Numbered from the stretch's first letter, positions 16,688 through 25,310 are shown. The stretch is 64,000 bases of DNA from Kibdelosporangium persicum (GCF_013280595.1 NZ_JAAATY010000003.1:372001-436000), one strand, 5' to 3'. Notes: a model not told the origin generated them from the letters alone. Translations and numbers: made by a program.

Positions 16688-17148
16688 GCGGCCTCCTCCG
16701 GGAGTTTCGGCCTGCCGGGCACGTTGACCCGGTTGAACGCGTTGATGACAACCGTCATCCACACGATCGCGTGATACTGCGCCTCGTTGAAGACCTTCAT
16801 CGCCCGTTCGTACACCTCGTCCGGCACGTCCTGGGTGTCCGTCAGGCGGGTGAGCACCTCGGTCAGCTCCAGCGCGACGCGCTCCTCCTCGGTGAACAGG
16901 TCGGTCTCGCGCCAGGCGTCGAGCAGGAACAGCCTGCGCGGGTTCTCGCCGTACTTGAGGGTGTCGCGGGTGTGCATGTCCAGGCAGAAGGCGCAGCCGT
17001 TGAGCTGCGAGGCGCGGATCTTGATCAGTTCGAGGAGCACCTGCTCCACGCCGGCCTCGCGGCCCGCCTGCTCCACCACCTGGCCCATCGCGACCAGGGA
17101 CTTGAACGCCTTCGGGATGCCCATGAGGTTCTGGATTCGCTGTGTCAT
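16684..17148 (-). CDS. AhpD-like carboxymuconolactone decarboxylase family protein
   Basis: A 154-residue helical protein with CAFCLDMHT: Cys52, Cys55 and His59 form the CxxC...H redox centre of AhpD-type alkylhydroperoxidases. The N-terminal region MTQRIQNLMGIPKAFKSLVA is typical of small AhpD-like proteins. It probably acts as a thiol-dependent peroxidase or disulfide reductase in the cytosol. The open frame extends far upstream, but the ATG at 17148 starts the homologous part. It is the first gene of a two-gene operon with the PEP-mutase-like enzyme. Confidence 0.88.
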   Translation of the reverse strand: MTQRIQNLMGIPKAFKSLVAMGQVVEQAGREAGVEQVLLELIKIRASQLNGCAFCLDMHTRDTLKYGENPRRLFLLDAWRETDLFTEEERVALELTEVLTRLTDTQDVPDEVYERAMKVFNEAQYHAIVWMTVVINAFNRVNVPGRPKLPEEAA

Positions 17149-17280
17149 GACGGCAACGCTATCCGGAACTTGTCCACGTTCGAGGTCCAGTTTCAGGCAG
17201 GGATCATGGTCCAGTTGTGTTGCCCGCCCCCGGGCCGTCTGCGACGATGCTGGCCTTTCCAGTGAGAGGGAGTGGTATCG

Positions 17281-17679
17281 ATGGCGTCCAGGCTCAACCC
17301 GTACATCAGCTTCAACGGCGACGCACGCCAGGCGATGGAGTTCTACGCGAGCGTTCTCGGAGGCGAACTCGACCTGAGGACGTTCGGCGAGTTCGGCATG
17401 GCGGACACGCCGCAGGCCGACCAGATCATGCACGGGCAGCTGGAGACGCCCAGCGGCTACACGCTGATGGCGTCCGACACCCCGCCCGGCATGGAGTACA
17501 ACCCCGGCACCAACGTCACCATCAGCCTCAGCGGTGACGACCCGGAGCTGCGGGAGTACTTCGCGAAGCTGGCCGAAGGCGGCACGGTGACCGTTCCGCT
17601 GGAGAAGCAGATGTGGGGCGACGAGTTCGGTTCGCTCGTGGACAGGTTCGGCATCAACTGGATGGTCAACATCGGTTGA
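17281..17679 (+). CDS. VOC family protein (PhnB/glyoxalase-like)
   Basis: A 132-residue VOC-fold protein starting ASRLNPYISFNGDARQAMEFY after the initiator, with GYTLMASDTPPGM and the C-terminal DRFGINWMVNIG. This is the PhnB-like subgroup often annotated as 3-demethylubiquinone-9 3-methyltransferase-like; metal-binding residues are only partly evident. GAGGGA precedes the ATG by about nine bases, favouring it over the GTG three codons upstream. The gene is followed 34 bases later by the first copy of the dispersed palindrome. Confidence 0.85.
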   Translation: MASRLNPYISFNGDARQAMEFYASVLGGELDLRTFGEFGMADTPQADQIMHGQLETPSGYTLMASDTPPGMEYNPGTNVTISLSGDDPELREYFAKLAEGGTVTVPLEKQMWGDEFGSLVDRFGINWMVNIG

Positions 17680-17712
17680 GCGGCGGCAACGGCAACGACA
17701 GGCCAGGCAGGC

Positions 17713-17758
17713 CTCGTGAGTGTTTATCGGTGTTCTAACCCTGATAAACACTCACGAG
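17713..17758. repeat. Dispersed 3'-end palindrome, copy 1
   Basis: Arms CTCGTGAGTGTTTATC (17713-17728) and its exact complement (17743-17758) enclose the centre GGTGTTCTAACCCT, itself partly self-complementary. It lies 34 bases after the VOC gene stop and 24 bases from the stop of the convergent DUF6221 gene. The same palindrome recurs at 42520, 48191, 55333 and 61658. Placement suggests a two-way transcription terminator carried by a dispersed repeat. Confidence 0.85.
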
Positions 17759-17781
17759 CAGGGTGGGTGCCGGCCCGCTGT

Positions 17782-18090
17782 TCAGTCGTCTCCGGGGTAG
17801 TCCGGGTGTGCCGCGTACACCGAGGCCACCAGTTTCAGCACGTCCGGGTCCTTCATCACGCTGGCCTCGGCGCGCAGGAACGCGACCTTGTCCGGGAACG
17901 GCACTGGGACGCGTTCCTCCGGGACCTCGACCGGATCGGCGGCGACCAGCAGGCCCTCACCGTCGGACGTGTACATGATCCGGATGCGGCCGTGTCTTTC
18001 CGCCTCGTCCAGGTGGGGCAGTTCACCGGCGTCGAACCGCCGCTCATCGTCGGCGAGACGGGCGAGCACGAACTGGCTGAGTCGTTCCAT
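17782..18090 (-). CDS. DUF6221-like small protein
   Basis: A 102-residue acidic protein starting MERLSQFVLARLADDERRF, given in part, with a C-terminal VLKLVASVYAAHPDYPGDD that fits the DUF6221 pattern of actinobacterial small proteins ending in a LA-YADHPDY-like motif. No catalytic motif is seen; it is probably a cytosolic accessory protein of unknown role. The family call is moderate, the coding call is firmer. A 55-codon extension upstream is open but reads into the divergent YccF gene. Confidence 0.7.
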   Translation of the reverse strand: MERLSQFVLARLADDERRFDAGELPHLDEAERHGRIRIMYTSDGEGLLVAADPVEVPEERVPVPFPDKVAFLRAEASVMKDPDVLKLVASVYAAHPDYPGDD

Positions 18091-18154
18091 ACCCCTGGAT
18101 AGCCGTTGCGCGCCGGGCTCAAGCCTCACCGCGACCCCATGCCAGACTGACGGT

Positions 18155-18529
18155 ATGCGAACGCTGCTGAACATCATCTGGCTGGTGCTGAGCGGGTTCT
18201 GGATGGCCGTCGGATACGTGGTCGCCGGAGTCGTGTGCTGCGTGCTGATCATCACGATCCCGTTCGGACTGGCGGCCTTCCGGATCGCGAACTACGCGTT
18301 GTGGCCGTTCGGGCGCCAGATCGAGCAGCGCAGGGAGGCCGGGGCGATGTCCGCCATCGGCAACGTCATCTGGATCATCTTCGCCGGCTGGTGGCTCGCG
18401 CTCGGCCACGTCGTCACCGGGTTCCTGCTGTGCGTCACGATCATCGGCATCCCGCTGGGCGTCGCCAACTTCAAGATGATCCCGATTTCCCTGGTCCCCC
18501 TGGGTTCGCGGATCGTCGAGACCGGGTGA
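18155..18529 (+). CDS. YccF domain-containing membrane protein
   Basis: A 124-residue protein with two copies of the YccF hairpin: IIWLVLSGFWMAVGYVVAGV and the later VIWIIFAGWWLALGHVVTGF, each followed by a second helix ending near IPFGLAAF / IPLGVANF. YccF proteins are small inner-membrane proteins of unknown function. The ATG at 18155 begins the first helix. The 3' end overlaps the convergent DUF6191 gene by 59 bases. Confidence 0.9.
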   Translation: MRTLLNIIWLVLSGFWMAVGYVVAGVVCCVLIITIPFGLAAFRIANYALWPFGRQIEQRREAGAMSAIGNVIWIIFAGWWLALGHVVTGFLLCVTIIGIPLGVANFKMIPISLVPLGSRIVETG

Positions 18530-18797
18530 CCGGCAGCACGACGGTGCCCTTGTCCAGGTCCACTCCCGAGGGCGGGGCGCCTTGGGCGTCCTCCTCCCGC
18601 ATCATCGACACCGTGTCGCGGTGTTCCAGCTCGTTGCGCTTCGTACCGTAGAACATCGCGGTGAACTCGTTGATGTACGTCTCGGCCAGCGGTGTCCCGC
18701 TCTGTTTGCGACGCTTCTGCCTGATCAGTTCCCAGGAGCCGACCAGCACGAGCAACAGCACTGCGGCCGGGCCGCTCAGCGCCAACGCGGTTTCCAC
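18471..18797 (-). CDS. DUF6191-like membrane-anchored protein
   Basis: A 108-residue protein with one N-terminal membrane helix (PAAVLLLVLVGSWELI), a basic stretch, and a conserved segment INEFTAMFYGTKRNELEHRD followed by GAPPSGVDLDKGTVVL, which fits the DUF6191 family of actinobacteria. Function unknown. It starts with GTG and has no obvious ribosome site. Its last 20 codons overlap the convergent YccF gene, so the reported C-terminus could be longer than the functional one. Confidence 0.72.
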   Translation of the reverse strand: METALALSGPAAVLLLVLVGSWELIRQKRRKQSGTPLAETYINEFTAMFYGTKRNELEHRDTVSMMREEDAQGAPPSGVDLDKGTVVLPVTRSRRSANPGGPGKSGSS

Positions 18798-18972
18798 ACG
18801 CGCTCAACGCCCCGGCCGCGGCTGCGGTTCCGGCACGCCGTAGCCGCTTCATAAACGACAGTGCGGACTCCTCGTCACCGACACGTCCGGTGACTACCCG
18901 ATCGGGTACTCGTCCGACAGGCCGAACGCCTCTACGGTGAGTGGTCGATTTTGTCACGACCGCGAGGAGCGG

Positions 18973-20322
18973 ATGTCCGTGAGTTCCCCCGGCACGCTGA
19001 GCCAGATGCCGGTCGCACCTGGACGCTGGCCCGTGCTCGGGCACACGCCTTCCCTGCTGCGGCACCGGTTCGGATTCACATCTTCGCTGGCCGGCCACGG
19101 TGACGTCGTCAAGGTGTACTTAGGCCCGCTGCCCGCGTACATGGTCACCAGCCCCCGGCTGATCCACCAGATCCTTGTCACCGACGGAAAGAAGTTCGAC
19201 AAGGGCATCATGTTCGACCGGTTCCGGCCGTTCTTCGGCAACGGGATCGCGATGTCCAACGGCCCGTTCCACGACCGGCAGCGCAGGCTCATGCTGCCGG
19301 CCTTCCACGTCAGCCGGATCGCGGACTACGCGACGGTGATGTCCGAGGTGGCCCAGGCGATCGCGGAGTCGTGGCAGGCCAACCAGGTCGTCGAGGTCGA
19401 CCAGGCCATGCTGCGGTTGTCCGTCACGGTCGCCGGACGGACCCTGTTCACCACCGAACTGGGCGCCGCCGCCATCGCCGAGGCGCAGCGCTCGATGCCC
19501 GTCGTGATCAGGCAGGGCATGGTTCGCGCGTTGTCGCCCGGCTTCGTCACCCACCTGCCGATCCCGGGCAACCGCCGGTTCGACCAGGCGATCCAGCGGT
19601 TGCGCGCGATCGTGCTCGCCGTCGTCGCCGAAGGCCGCGAACAGCCCGGGGACCGCGGTGACATCCTCTCGATGTTGCTGGCCGCACGGGATGAGGACAC
19701 CGGCGAGCCGATGACCGACCAGCAGGTCCACGACGAGGTCGTGACGCTGCTGACCGGCGGCATCGAGACCACCGCGCTGGCGTTGACCTGGTTCTTCCAC
19801 GAGATAGGCCGTCATCCGGGAATCGAGGAACGCTGGCACGCGGAGGTCGATCGGCTGCGCGGCCGTCCACTCACGTACCAGGACGTGGCGAAACTCCCGT
19901 ACACCAACCGGATCTGCAAGGAAGTGCTTCGCCGCTACCCGATCTGGCTGCTGATGCGGCGCACCAACACGGATGTCGATCTCGGCGGAACGCTCGTCCC
20001 ACCGGCGACCGAGGTCGCGTTCAGCCCGCACGCGCTGCACCACGACGAGCGGTTCTACCCCGATCCGTACCGCTTCGACCCGGATCGCTGGGACACCGCC
20101 AAGAACCCGCCGCCGCCGAAGGGCGCGTACGTGCCCTTCAGTGACGGATCGCGCAAGTGCATCGGCAACCACTTCGCCTTCGCCGAGATGGCCATCGCCA
20201 CGGCGACCATCGGCTCGCGGTGGCGGATGGTCCCGGTGCCGGACAGGCCGGTGCGGATCAAGGTCACCGGCGCCGCCTACCCCAGTCAACTGCCCATGAC
20301 GGCCGTCCCCCGGGCCGTCTGA
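18973..20322 (+). CDS. Cytochrome P450
   Basis: A 449-residue P450. Visible: I-helix GGIETT (about 262-267), K-helix ExxR at 317-320 (EVLR), and the haem loop FSDGSRKCIG with Cys396 as the iron ligand. The N-terminal VAPGRWPVLGHTPSLLR and the Glu in place of the usual Asp in the I-helix are like the terpene-oxidising bacterial P450s of the CYP183/CYP170 type, but no terpene synthase is nearby. GAGGAG lies just upstream of the ATG. It should need ferredoxin and reductase partners encoded elsewhere. The next gene, on the same strand 116 bases on, is a flavoenzyme. Confidence 0.93.
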   Translation: MSVSSPGTLSQMPVAPGRWPVLGHTPSLLRHRFGFTSSLAGHGDVVKVYLGPLPAYMVTSPRLIHQILVTDGKKFDKGIMFDRFRPFFGNGIAMSNGPFHDRQRRLMLPAFHVSRIADYATVMSEVAQAIAESWQANQVVEVDQAMLRLSVTVAGRTLFTTELGAAAIAEAQRSMPVVIRQGMVRALSPGFVTHLPIPGNRRFDQAIQRLRAIVLAVVAEGREQPGDRGDILSMLLAARDEDTGEPMTDQQVHDEVVTLLTGGIETTALALTWFFHEIGRHPGIEERWHAEVDRLRGRPLTYQDVAKLPYTNRICKEVLRRYPIWLLMRRTNTDVDLGGTLVPPATEVAFSPHALHHDERFYPDPYRFDPDRWDTAKNPPPPKGAYVPFSDGSRKCIGNHFAFAEMAIATATIGSRWRMVPVPDRPVRIKVTGAAYPSQLPMTAVPRAV

Positions 20323-20438
20323 CGGCTCAGTCCCGTTTCGCAGTCGTGCTGACCGGTCCCAGCCAGTGACAGCAGGGTTCGGCGTGTTCGTGTCACTATC
20401 ATCGCCGGCGGTCACGTCGAGCAGACGAGGGAGTCGCG

Positions 20439-21572
20439 ATGCATCCGCTTGGGCCGCCGCCGGAGGAACAGCACTGGGTGGACAAGGCGGCCGGGCTGGC
20501 GGTGGAGTTCGCCAAAACCGCGGCCGCGTACGACGAAAGCACCGAGGTGCCGCGCGCCAACCTCGAAGCGCTGCACACCAGTGGCCTGGACCAGGCCCTG
20601 CTGCCGAGGGAGTTCGGCGGCGAGGACCTCAGTTACCGCGCCTACGGCGAGATCGTGCGGCTCCTGGCCGCCGCGTGCCCGTCCACAGCGTGCATCTGGG
20701 TCATGCACGTCGGCGCCGCGACCGGCCTGGTGCAGCTGTCCGCGCCAGAGGCTGCCCGGTTCTACGCGGACGAGTACATCGCCGGACGCCGGTTCGCCAA
20801 CGCGCTGTCCGAGCCGAGCGGCGGCAACCTTTTCCTGTTGCCCCAGCAGCACGCGCGGCCGGTCGACGGCGGTTTCCGGCTGACCGGCGCGAAGCGGTTC
20901 ACCTCCGGCTGCGAGATCGCCGACCACTTCCTGGTCAACGTGCTGATCGACGACACACCGACGTTCTTCGGCGTCGCCGCGGACGAGACGATCGAGTACG
21001 TGCCGATCGGCGACACGATGGGCCTGCGCGCCAACGGAAGCCGCCTGGTCGACTTCCGCGGCACCGTGCTGCGCCCGGACCGTCGATGCCCGCCGTCGAC
21101 AGCGCACCGTCCGAACAGGATCGGCAGCGGGATCGCGTTCCTGTCGCTCGGAGTCGCCGACGCCGCGATCGCGGCGCTGATCGACCACGCACGCACCCGC
21201 ACCGTCCCCACCACCGGCGAACCGCTGGCGACGATGCAGTGGCTGCGGTTCGACCTGGCCGACGTGCACAGCCGCCTGGAAGCGGCGGCGATGTACGCCA
21301 AGCACATGACGTGGCTCGCCGACCAGAACGACCTGGAGTTCAACCCGGCGACGCTGCGCGCCAAACTGCTGGCCAACCAGGTCGCCGTGGACGCCGCCCA
21401 GTTGGCGCTCAAGGCCGGTGGCGGGTCGGGCTACCTGAGTACGTCCCCGATCCAACGGATCCTGCGGGATGCCTACGCGGGCTGGGTCATGGCGTATTCG
21501 GTGGAGGTGTGCCGCGACCGGCTCAGCGCGGAACTGTTCCAGCAGGCCGACGCATCACCTGACGCATCGTGA
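20439..21572 (+). CDS. Acyl-CoA dehydrogenase-fold flavoenzyme (DszC/HpaH-like)
   Basis: A 377-residue protein with the acyl-CoA dehydrogenase fold: an N-terminal helical domain (LLPREFGGEDLSYRAYGEIV), a middle beta domain (ALSEPSGGNLF, GAKRFTSGCEIADHF) and a C-terminal helical domain (SGYLSTSPIQRILRDAYAGWV, cited in part). It lacks the clear catalytic glutamate of true dehydrogenases. This and the GSGGN pattern fit the DszC/group D flavin-dependent monooxygenases that use reduced FMN from a partner reductase. It precedes a sulfonate-type binding protein, hinting at organosulfur use, but this is inference. GAGGGAG sets the ATG at 20439. Confidence 0.87.
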   Translation: MHPLGPPPEEQHWVDKAAGLAVEFAKTAAAYDESTEVPRANLEALHTSGLDQALLPREFGGEDLSYRAYGEIVRLLAAACPSTACIWVMHVGAATGLVQLSAPEAARFYADEYIAGRRFANALSEPSGGNLFLLPQQHARPVDGGFRLTGAKRFTSGCEIADHFLVNVLIDDTPTFFGVAADETIEYVPIGDTMGLRANGSRLVDFRGTVLRPDRRCPPSTAHRPNRIGSGIAFLSLGVADAAIAALIDHARTRTVPTTGEPLATMQWLRFDLADVHSRLEAAAMYAKHMTWLADQNDLEFNPATLRAKLLANQVAVDAAQLALKAGGGSGYLSTSPIQRILRDAYAGWVMAYSVEVCRDRLSAELFQQADASPDAS

Positions 21573-21655
21573 CGGCCAAACGCGCAGCGTAAGCCTGGTG
21601 GAACGGGCTCCGATCGGCTCGGTTGGGGAATAACCCGACAGGGGGAAACCCGGGG

Positions 21656-21684
21656 TTGTGGTCACGAAACAAGATCCCTAGAGT
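21656..21684 (+). promoter_or_regulatory. Candidate promoter of the binding-protein gene
   Basis: TTGTGG at 21656-21661 and TAGAGT at 21679-21684 are spaced by 17 bases, about 60 bases before the ATG at 21747. The match to the actinobacterial housekeeping consensus is fair. It would give the binding protein its own transcript, separate from the flavoenzyme gene. Confidence 0.45.
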
Positions 21685-21746
21685 GACCGGACGTACCCCC
21701 GGAGTAACCCGTCCGGGCTAGTCAACTTCCACTATCAGGAGAGGCA

Positions 21747-22778
21747 ATGTTGCGACGCTCCACGGTGACCGGGAGCCCTCGGCTGGTGGTACTGGCCATC
21801 GTGACCACCGTGCTCGCGACGCTGTCCGGCTGCGGCCTGCTCGGCGGCTCGTCCGGCGACGAGGGCGGCCCCACGGACAAGGTTGAGAAGTCCACGATCA
21901 GACTGGGCCTGCTGCCCGTCGTCGACGTGGCGTCCGTGCACCTGGCGATCAACGAGGGCTACTTCAAACAGGAGGGTCTCGACGTCAAACTGGTCAACAT
22001 CCAGGGCGCCGGCGCGGCCATCCCCAACCTGGTCAGCGACAAGTCCGACTTCGACATCGTCTTCGGCAACTACGTGTCGTTCTTCAACTCCGAGGCCAAG
22101 GGCATCGCCAAGGACGTCGAGGGCCTGAAGTTCGTCGCGGACGGCTACGTGGCCAAGCCGAACACCTGGATGGTGCTGGCCGGACCGAACTCGACGGCGA
22201 AGAAGATCACCGACCTGCCGGGCAAGAAGGTCGCGGTGACGACCAAGCAGAGCCTGGCCGAGGTCAGCATCCGGTCGGTGATGAAGGTCAACAGCGTCGA
22301 CGCCAACCAGGTGACGTTCGTCGAGATGCCGTACACCGACATGGGCGCCGCGCTGGCGGCGAACCGCGTCGACGCGGCACTGCTGGCCGAGCCGTTCATC
22401 ACCCAGGCCGCGAAGGAGTTCGGCGCGGTGCAGCTGTTCGACGCCGCCGCCGGGCCGACCGCCGAACTGCCGATCGCCGGATACGGCACGACAGGCAAGT
22501 TCGCCAGGGAGAACCCGAAGACGATCGCGGCCTTCCAGCGTGGCTTCGCCAAGGGCCAGGAGACCGCGGGCTCCGACCGGTCCAAGGTGGAGAAGTTGCT
22601 GCCCGGTTACGCCAAGATCGACCCGCAGACCGCGTCACTGGTGAACCTGGGCGGCTTCCCGACCCGGCTGGAAGCGAGCCGGTTGCAGCGCATCCCGGAC
22701 CTGATGCTGGAGTTCGGCATGCTGCAGCAGCGGATCGACGCCGGCAGCATGATCCTGCAGAACACTCCAGCCGGGTGA
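21747..22778 (+). CDS. ABC transporter substrate-binding lipoprotein, SsuA/NMT1-type
   Basis: A 343-residue precursor with lipobox LSGC (Cys29). The mature part opens TIRLGLLPVVDVASVHLAIN and continues EGYFKQEGLDVKLVNIQGAG, standard for the SsuA/TauA/NMT1 group that binds small anions or pyrimidines. AGGAGAGG precedes the ATG. It has no adjacent permease or ATPase; the only matching pair in the window is at 13366-14849, same strand. A strong hairpin terminator follows. Co-location with a DszC-like enzyme suggests sulfonate or other organosulfur substrates, not proven. Confidence 0.9.
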   Translation: MLRRSTVTGSPRLVVLAIVTTVLATLSGCGLLGGSSGDEGGPTDKVEKSTIRLGLLPVVDVASVHLAINEGYFKQEGLDVKLVNIQGAGAAIPNLVSDKSDFDIVFGNYVSFFNSEAKGIAKDVEGLKFVADGYVAKPNTWMVLAGPNSTAKKITDLPGKKVAVTTKQSLAEVSIRSVMKVNSVDANQVTFVEMPYTDMGAALAANRVDAALLAEPFITQAAKEFGAVQLFDAAAGPTAELPIAGYGTTGKFARENPKTIAAFQRGFAKGQETAGSDRSKVEKLLPGYAKIDPQTASLVNLGGFPTRLEASRLQRIPDLMLEFGMLQQRIDAGSMILQNTPAG

Positions 22779-22796
22779 GATCCTCGCCAGGCTGAA

Positions 22797-22833
22797 GGCG
22801 GCGGCGCGGACCTGACGGGTCCGCGCCGCCGCC
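22797..22833 (+). terminator. Intrinsic terminator after the binding-protein gene
   Basis: A perfect 16-bp GC-rich stem, GGCGGCGGCGCGGACC (22797-22812) with its complement at 22818-22833 and a five-base loop, lies 19 bases after the stop and is followed by ATTT. This is a typical actinobacterial terminator with a short T tract. Confidence 0.85.
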
Positions 22834-23131
22834 ATTTCCGGGGTCAGCCGGTGGGGCGATGCGCCGGATTGATGCGCGCTGTAGTTGCCGGGGCGGCGCG
22901 CGTTGTGCCTGCTTCGGCGCGCTTTGCGTTGGCGCGGCGCGAAGAAACCCGCAGAGACACGCGACATTTCGGCCAGTGGTATGTTTACCGCATGGTTGTC
23001 GCTGGTTCGGTGGTGTGGCGCGGCCCGTCCGAGTAGACGGTCCGTTCGTTCCCATCGAATCGAGCCGTCTTCGGACGGCCCGCGTGATCCCCTGACCGCC
23101 GAAGACGGCTCCCACTGGCTTGGGAGTCCAG
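22834..23131. other. Gene-free stretch with an inverted repeat before the methyltransferase
   Basis: I see no supported gene between the terminator and 23132. The notable feature is a perfect 13-bp inverted repeat, GAGCCGTCTTCGG (23062-23074) and CCGAAGACGGCTC (23099-23111), with a 24-base spacer. Its right arm ends 20 bases before the methyltransferase start and 10 bases before its ribosome site, so it could act as an operator or a leader hairpin. The rest of the stretch is GC-rich with no promoter I trust. Confidence 0.5.
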
Positions 23132-24145
23132 GTGGAGTACCTCATCGAGGTCGGCGACGAGCTCGCCGCGAAGGATGCCATCAAACTCGCCCGCGGCAAC
23201 CGGATTCTGTTGTGGCGCGGCGACTTCCGCAACGCACTTCAGCTACTCGCCGCGATGAAACGCAGGCTGCGCCGCGTTCCGCGTGGCACCAGTCCGGCCG
23301 ACACGTTCCGCAGGTATCGCCAGGCCACCACGGAAAGAAGCAGGATCCTCAGCCGGGTCCAAGTGGAGCTCGGCCCTGGCTACACACTCACGCTTCCGCA
23401 CGCCCCGGACATCACCCGCGCCTGCCGACTGGCTTTCGGAGACGCTTCCGACAACCGTATGCCTCTCACCGAAATCCTCGGCGCGCTGGGAGCCGACCGG
23501 TGGCGGACGAGAGGCGTGCACGTGCCCGCACTGCAAGCCAGGATCCATCCGCACTACGGCGTTTTCGCCCCCACCCGCCAGGAGTACGTCGACCTGGTCG
23601 CTGAAGCGCCCTGGCCCCGGCCGAGAACAGCGCTCGACATCGGAACCGGCACCGGAGTACTGGCGGCCGTTCTGGCCAAGCGCGGCGCCGGGCACGTCGA
23701 AGCCGTGGACATCGAACCGAGAGCCGTCGAGTGCGCGCGCGAAAACCTCGCCAGGCTCGGGCTTTCCGCCAGGACGACGGTGTCCCGGCACGATCTTCTC
23801 CCGGCAGGCAAGGCGGATCTCGTCGTGTGCAATCCGCCCTGGCTGCCCGGCCCGGCCGCCACACCACTGGACGCCGCGATCTACGACCCGGGTTCCCGGA
23901 TGCTGCGGGGGTTTCTGCGAAACCTCCCGCGGCACCTGTCCGGGCATGGCGAGGCCTGGCTGGTCCTGTCCGACCTCGCCGTGCGTCTCGGGCTGCGAGC
24001 CGGCACCGAGGCGCTGATCGCCGCCGCCGGTCTGCGTGTCCTGGACCGGCTCGACATCAGGCCACGGCACAAGGTGAGCCGTGACGACCCGCTCGCCGAG
24101 TACCGGGCCGCGGCGATCACGTCCCTGTGGCGGATCAGGGTTTGA
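23132..24145 (+). CDS. Class I SAM-dependent methyltransferase (PrmC/HemK-like core)
   Basis: A 337-residue protein. The N-terminal 160 residues are a family-specific domain (ARGNRILLWRGDFRNALQLL; RIHPHYGVFAPTRQEYVDLV). The C-terminal domain is a SAM-binding fold with LDIGTGTGVLAAVLA (motif I), AVDIEPRAVECA, and VVCNPPW, the NPP(Y/W) motif of enzymes that methylate planar nitrogen such as PrmC or N6-adenine methyltransferases. GGGAG five bases before the GTG at 23132 selects the start; a TTG at 23120 is possible. The 3' end overlaps the convergent alcohol dehydrogenase by 11 bases. The target is unknown. Confidence 0.85.
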   Translation: MEYLIEVGDELAAKDAIKLARGNRILLWRGDFRNALQLLAAMKRRLRRVPRGTSPADTFRRYRQATTERSRILSRVQVELGPGYTLTLPHAPDITRACRLAFGDASDNRMPLTEILGALGADRWRTRGVHVPALQARIHPHYGVFAPTRQEYVDLVAEAPWPRPRTALDIGTGTGVLAAVLAKRGAGHVEAVDIEPRAVECARENLARLGLSARTTVSRHDLLPAGKADLVVCNPPWLPGPAATPLDAAIYDPGSRMLRGFLRNLPRHLSGHGEAWLVLSDLAVRLGLRAGTEALIAAAGLRVLDRLDIRPRHKVSRDDPLAEYRAAAITSLWRIRV

Positions 24146-25310
24146 GGACGACCTTCTCGCAGTCGTCCTGCTTGTGCTTGAAGATCTCGTAGCCGCGCGG
24201 TGCCTCGTCGAGCGGGAACGTGTGGGTGATGATCCTGGTCGGGTCGATCTCGCCGCGTTCGATGCGTTGCAGCAACGGCTTCAGGTAGCGGTGCACGTGG
24301 CACTGGCCGGTGCGCAGCGTGAGCGACCGGTTCATCCACGCGCCCGCCGGGAACTTGTCGATCAGGCCGCCGTAGACCCCGACCACCGACACGATTCCGC
24401 CGCTGCGGCAGGACAGGATGGCCTGCCGCAGCGCGTGCGGCCGGTCCGTCTCCATCCGCAGCGTCTGCTTGGCCTTGTCGTAGAGGCGCACGTGCGGGCT
24501 GCCGTGGTCCGCCTCCAGCCCGACGGCGTCGACGCACTTGTCCGGGCCACGGCCCGCGGTCAGCTCAAGCAGCCGGGAACGCACATCGACCTCGTCGAAG
24601 TTGATGACCGTGTAACCGGCTTGTTCGGCCATCCGCAGGCGGTACGGCTCCTTGTCGATGGCGATCACGTGCGCGGCGCCGAGCACGCGCGCGCTGTCCA
24701 TCGCGAGCTGCCCGATCGGCCCCGCGCCCCACACCGCGACCACGTCCGTCGGCTGGATGTCGCACATCTCCGCGCCCATGTAGGCGGTCGGCAGGACGTC
24801 GGTCAGGAACAGCACCTGCTCGTCGGTCAGATCCGACTCGATCCGCAACGGGCCGACGTCGGCGAACGGCACCCGGACGTACTGCGCCTGTCCACCGGCG
24901 AACCCGCCGGTCAGGTGCGAATAGCCGAAGATGCCCGCCGTCGGGTGACCGAACAGCTTCTCCGCCATGCCCGCGTTGGGATTGCTGTTCTCACAACACG
25001 AGTACAGCTCCGCCGCGCACGCGTTGCACGCACCGCAGGCGATCGGGAACGGCACGATCACCCGATCGCCCACGCTCAGCCTGGCCGGGTCGACACCCGG
25101 GCCGACCTCGACCACCTCGCCCATGAACTCGTGGCCCATCACGTCGCCGTCCTGCATGGTCGGCACGTAGCCGTTCAGCAGGTGCAGGTCCGATCCGCAG
25201 ATCGCGGTCGAGGTGACCCGCACGATCGCGTCCCGGCTGTTGAGCATGACCGGGTCGGGGACGTCACGGACTTCGACCGTGTTGCGGCCCGCCCACGTGA
25301 CCGCCCTCAT
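24135..25310 (-). CDS. Zinc-dependent alcohol dehydrogenase (MDR family)
   Basis: A 391-residue medium-chain dehydrogenase. The catalytic zinc site is in STAICGSDLHL (Cys38) and MGHEFMGEV (His60-Glu61); the structural zinc cysteines are in PIACGACNACAAELYSCCEN. The NAD site is VWGAGPIGQLA. The glutathione-independent formaldehyde dehydrogenase-like subgroup, with a long insertion around AILSCRSGGIVSVVGVYGG, fits best. The ATG overlaps the upstream SRPBCC stop (ATGA), so they are one operon. Likely oxidises an alcohol or aldehyde adduct with NAD; substrate unknown. Confidence 0.92.
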   Translation of the reverse strand: MRAVTWAGRNTVEVRDVPDPVMLNSRDAIVRVTSTAICGSDLHLLNGYVPTMQDGDVMGHEFMGEVVEVGPGVDPARLSVGDRVIVPFPIACGACNACAAELYSCCENSNPNAGMAEKLFGHPTAGIFGYSHLTGGFAGGQAQYVRVPFADVGPLRIESDLTDEQVLFLTDVLPTAYMGAEMCDIQPTDVVAVWGAGPIGQLAMDSARVLGAAHVIAIDKEPYRLRMAEQAGYTVINFDEVDVRSRLLELTAGRGPDKCVDAVGLEADHGSPHVRLYDKAKQTLRMETDRPHALRQAILSCRSGGIVSVVGVYGGLIDKFPAGAWMNRSLTLRTGQCHVHRYLKPLLQRIERGEIDPTRIITHTFPLDEAPRGYEIFKHKQDDCEKVVLKP

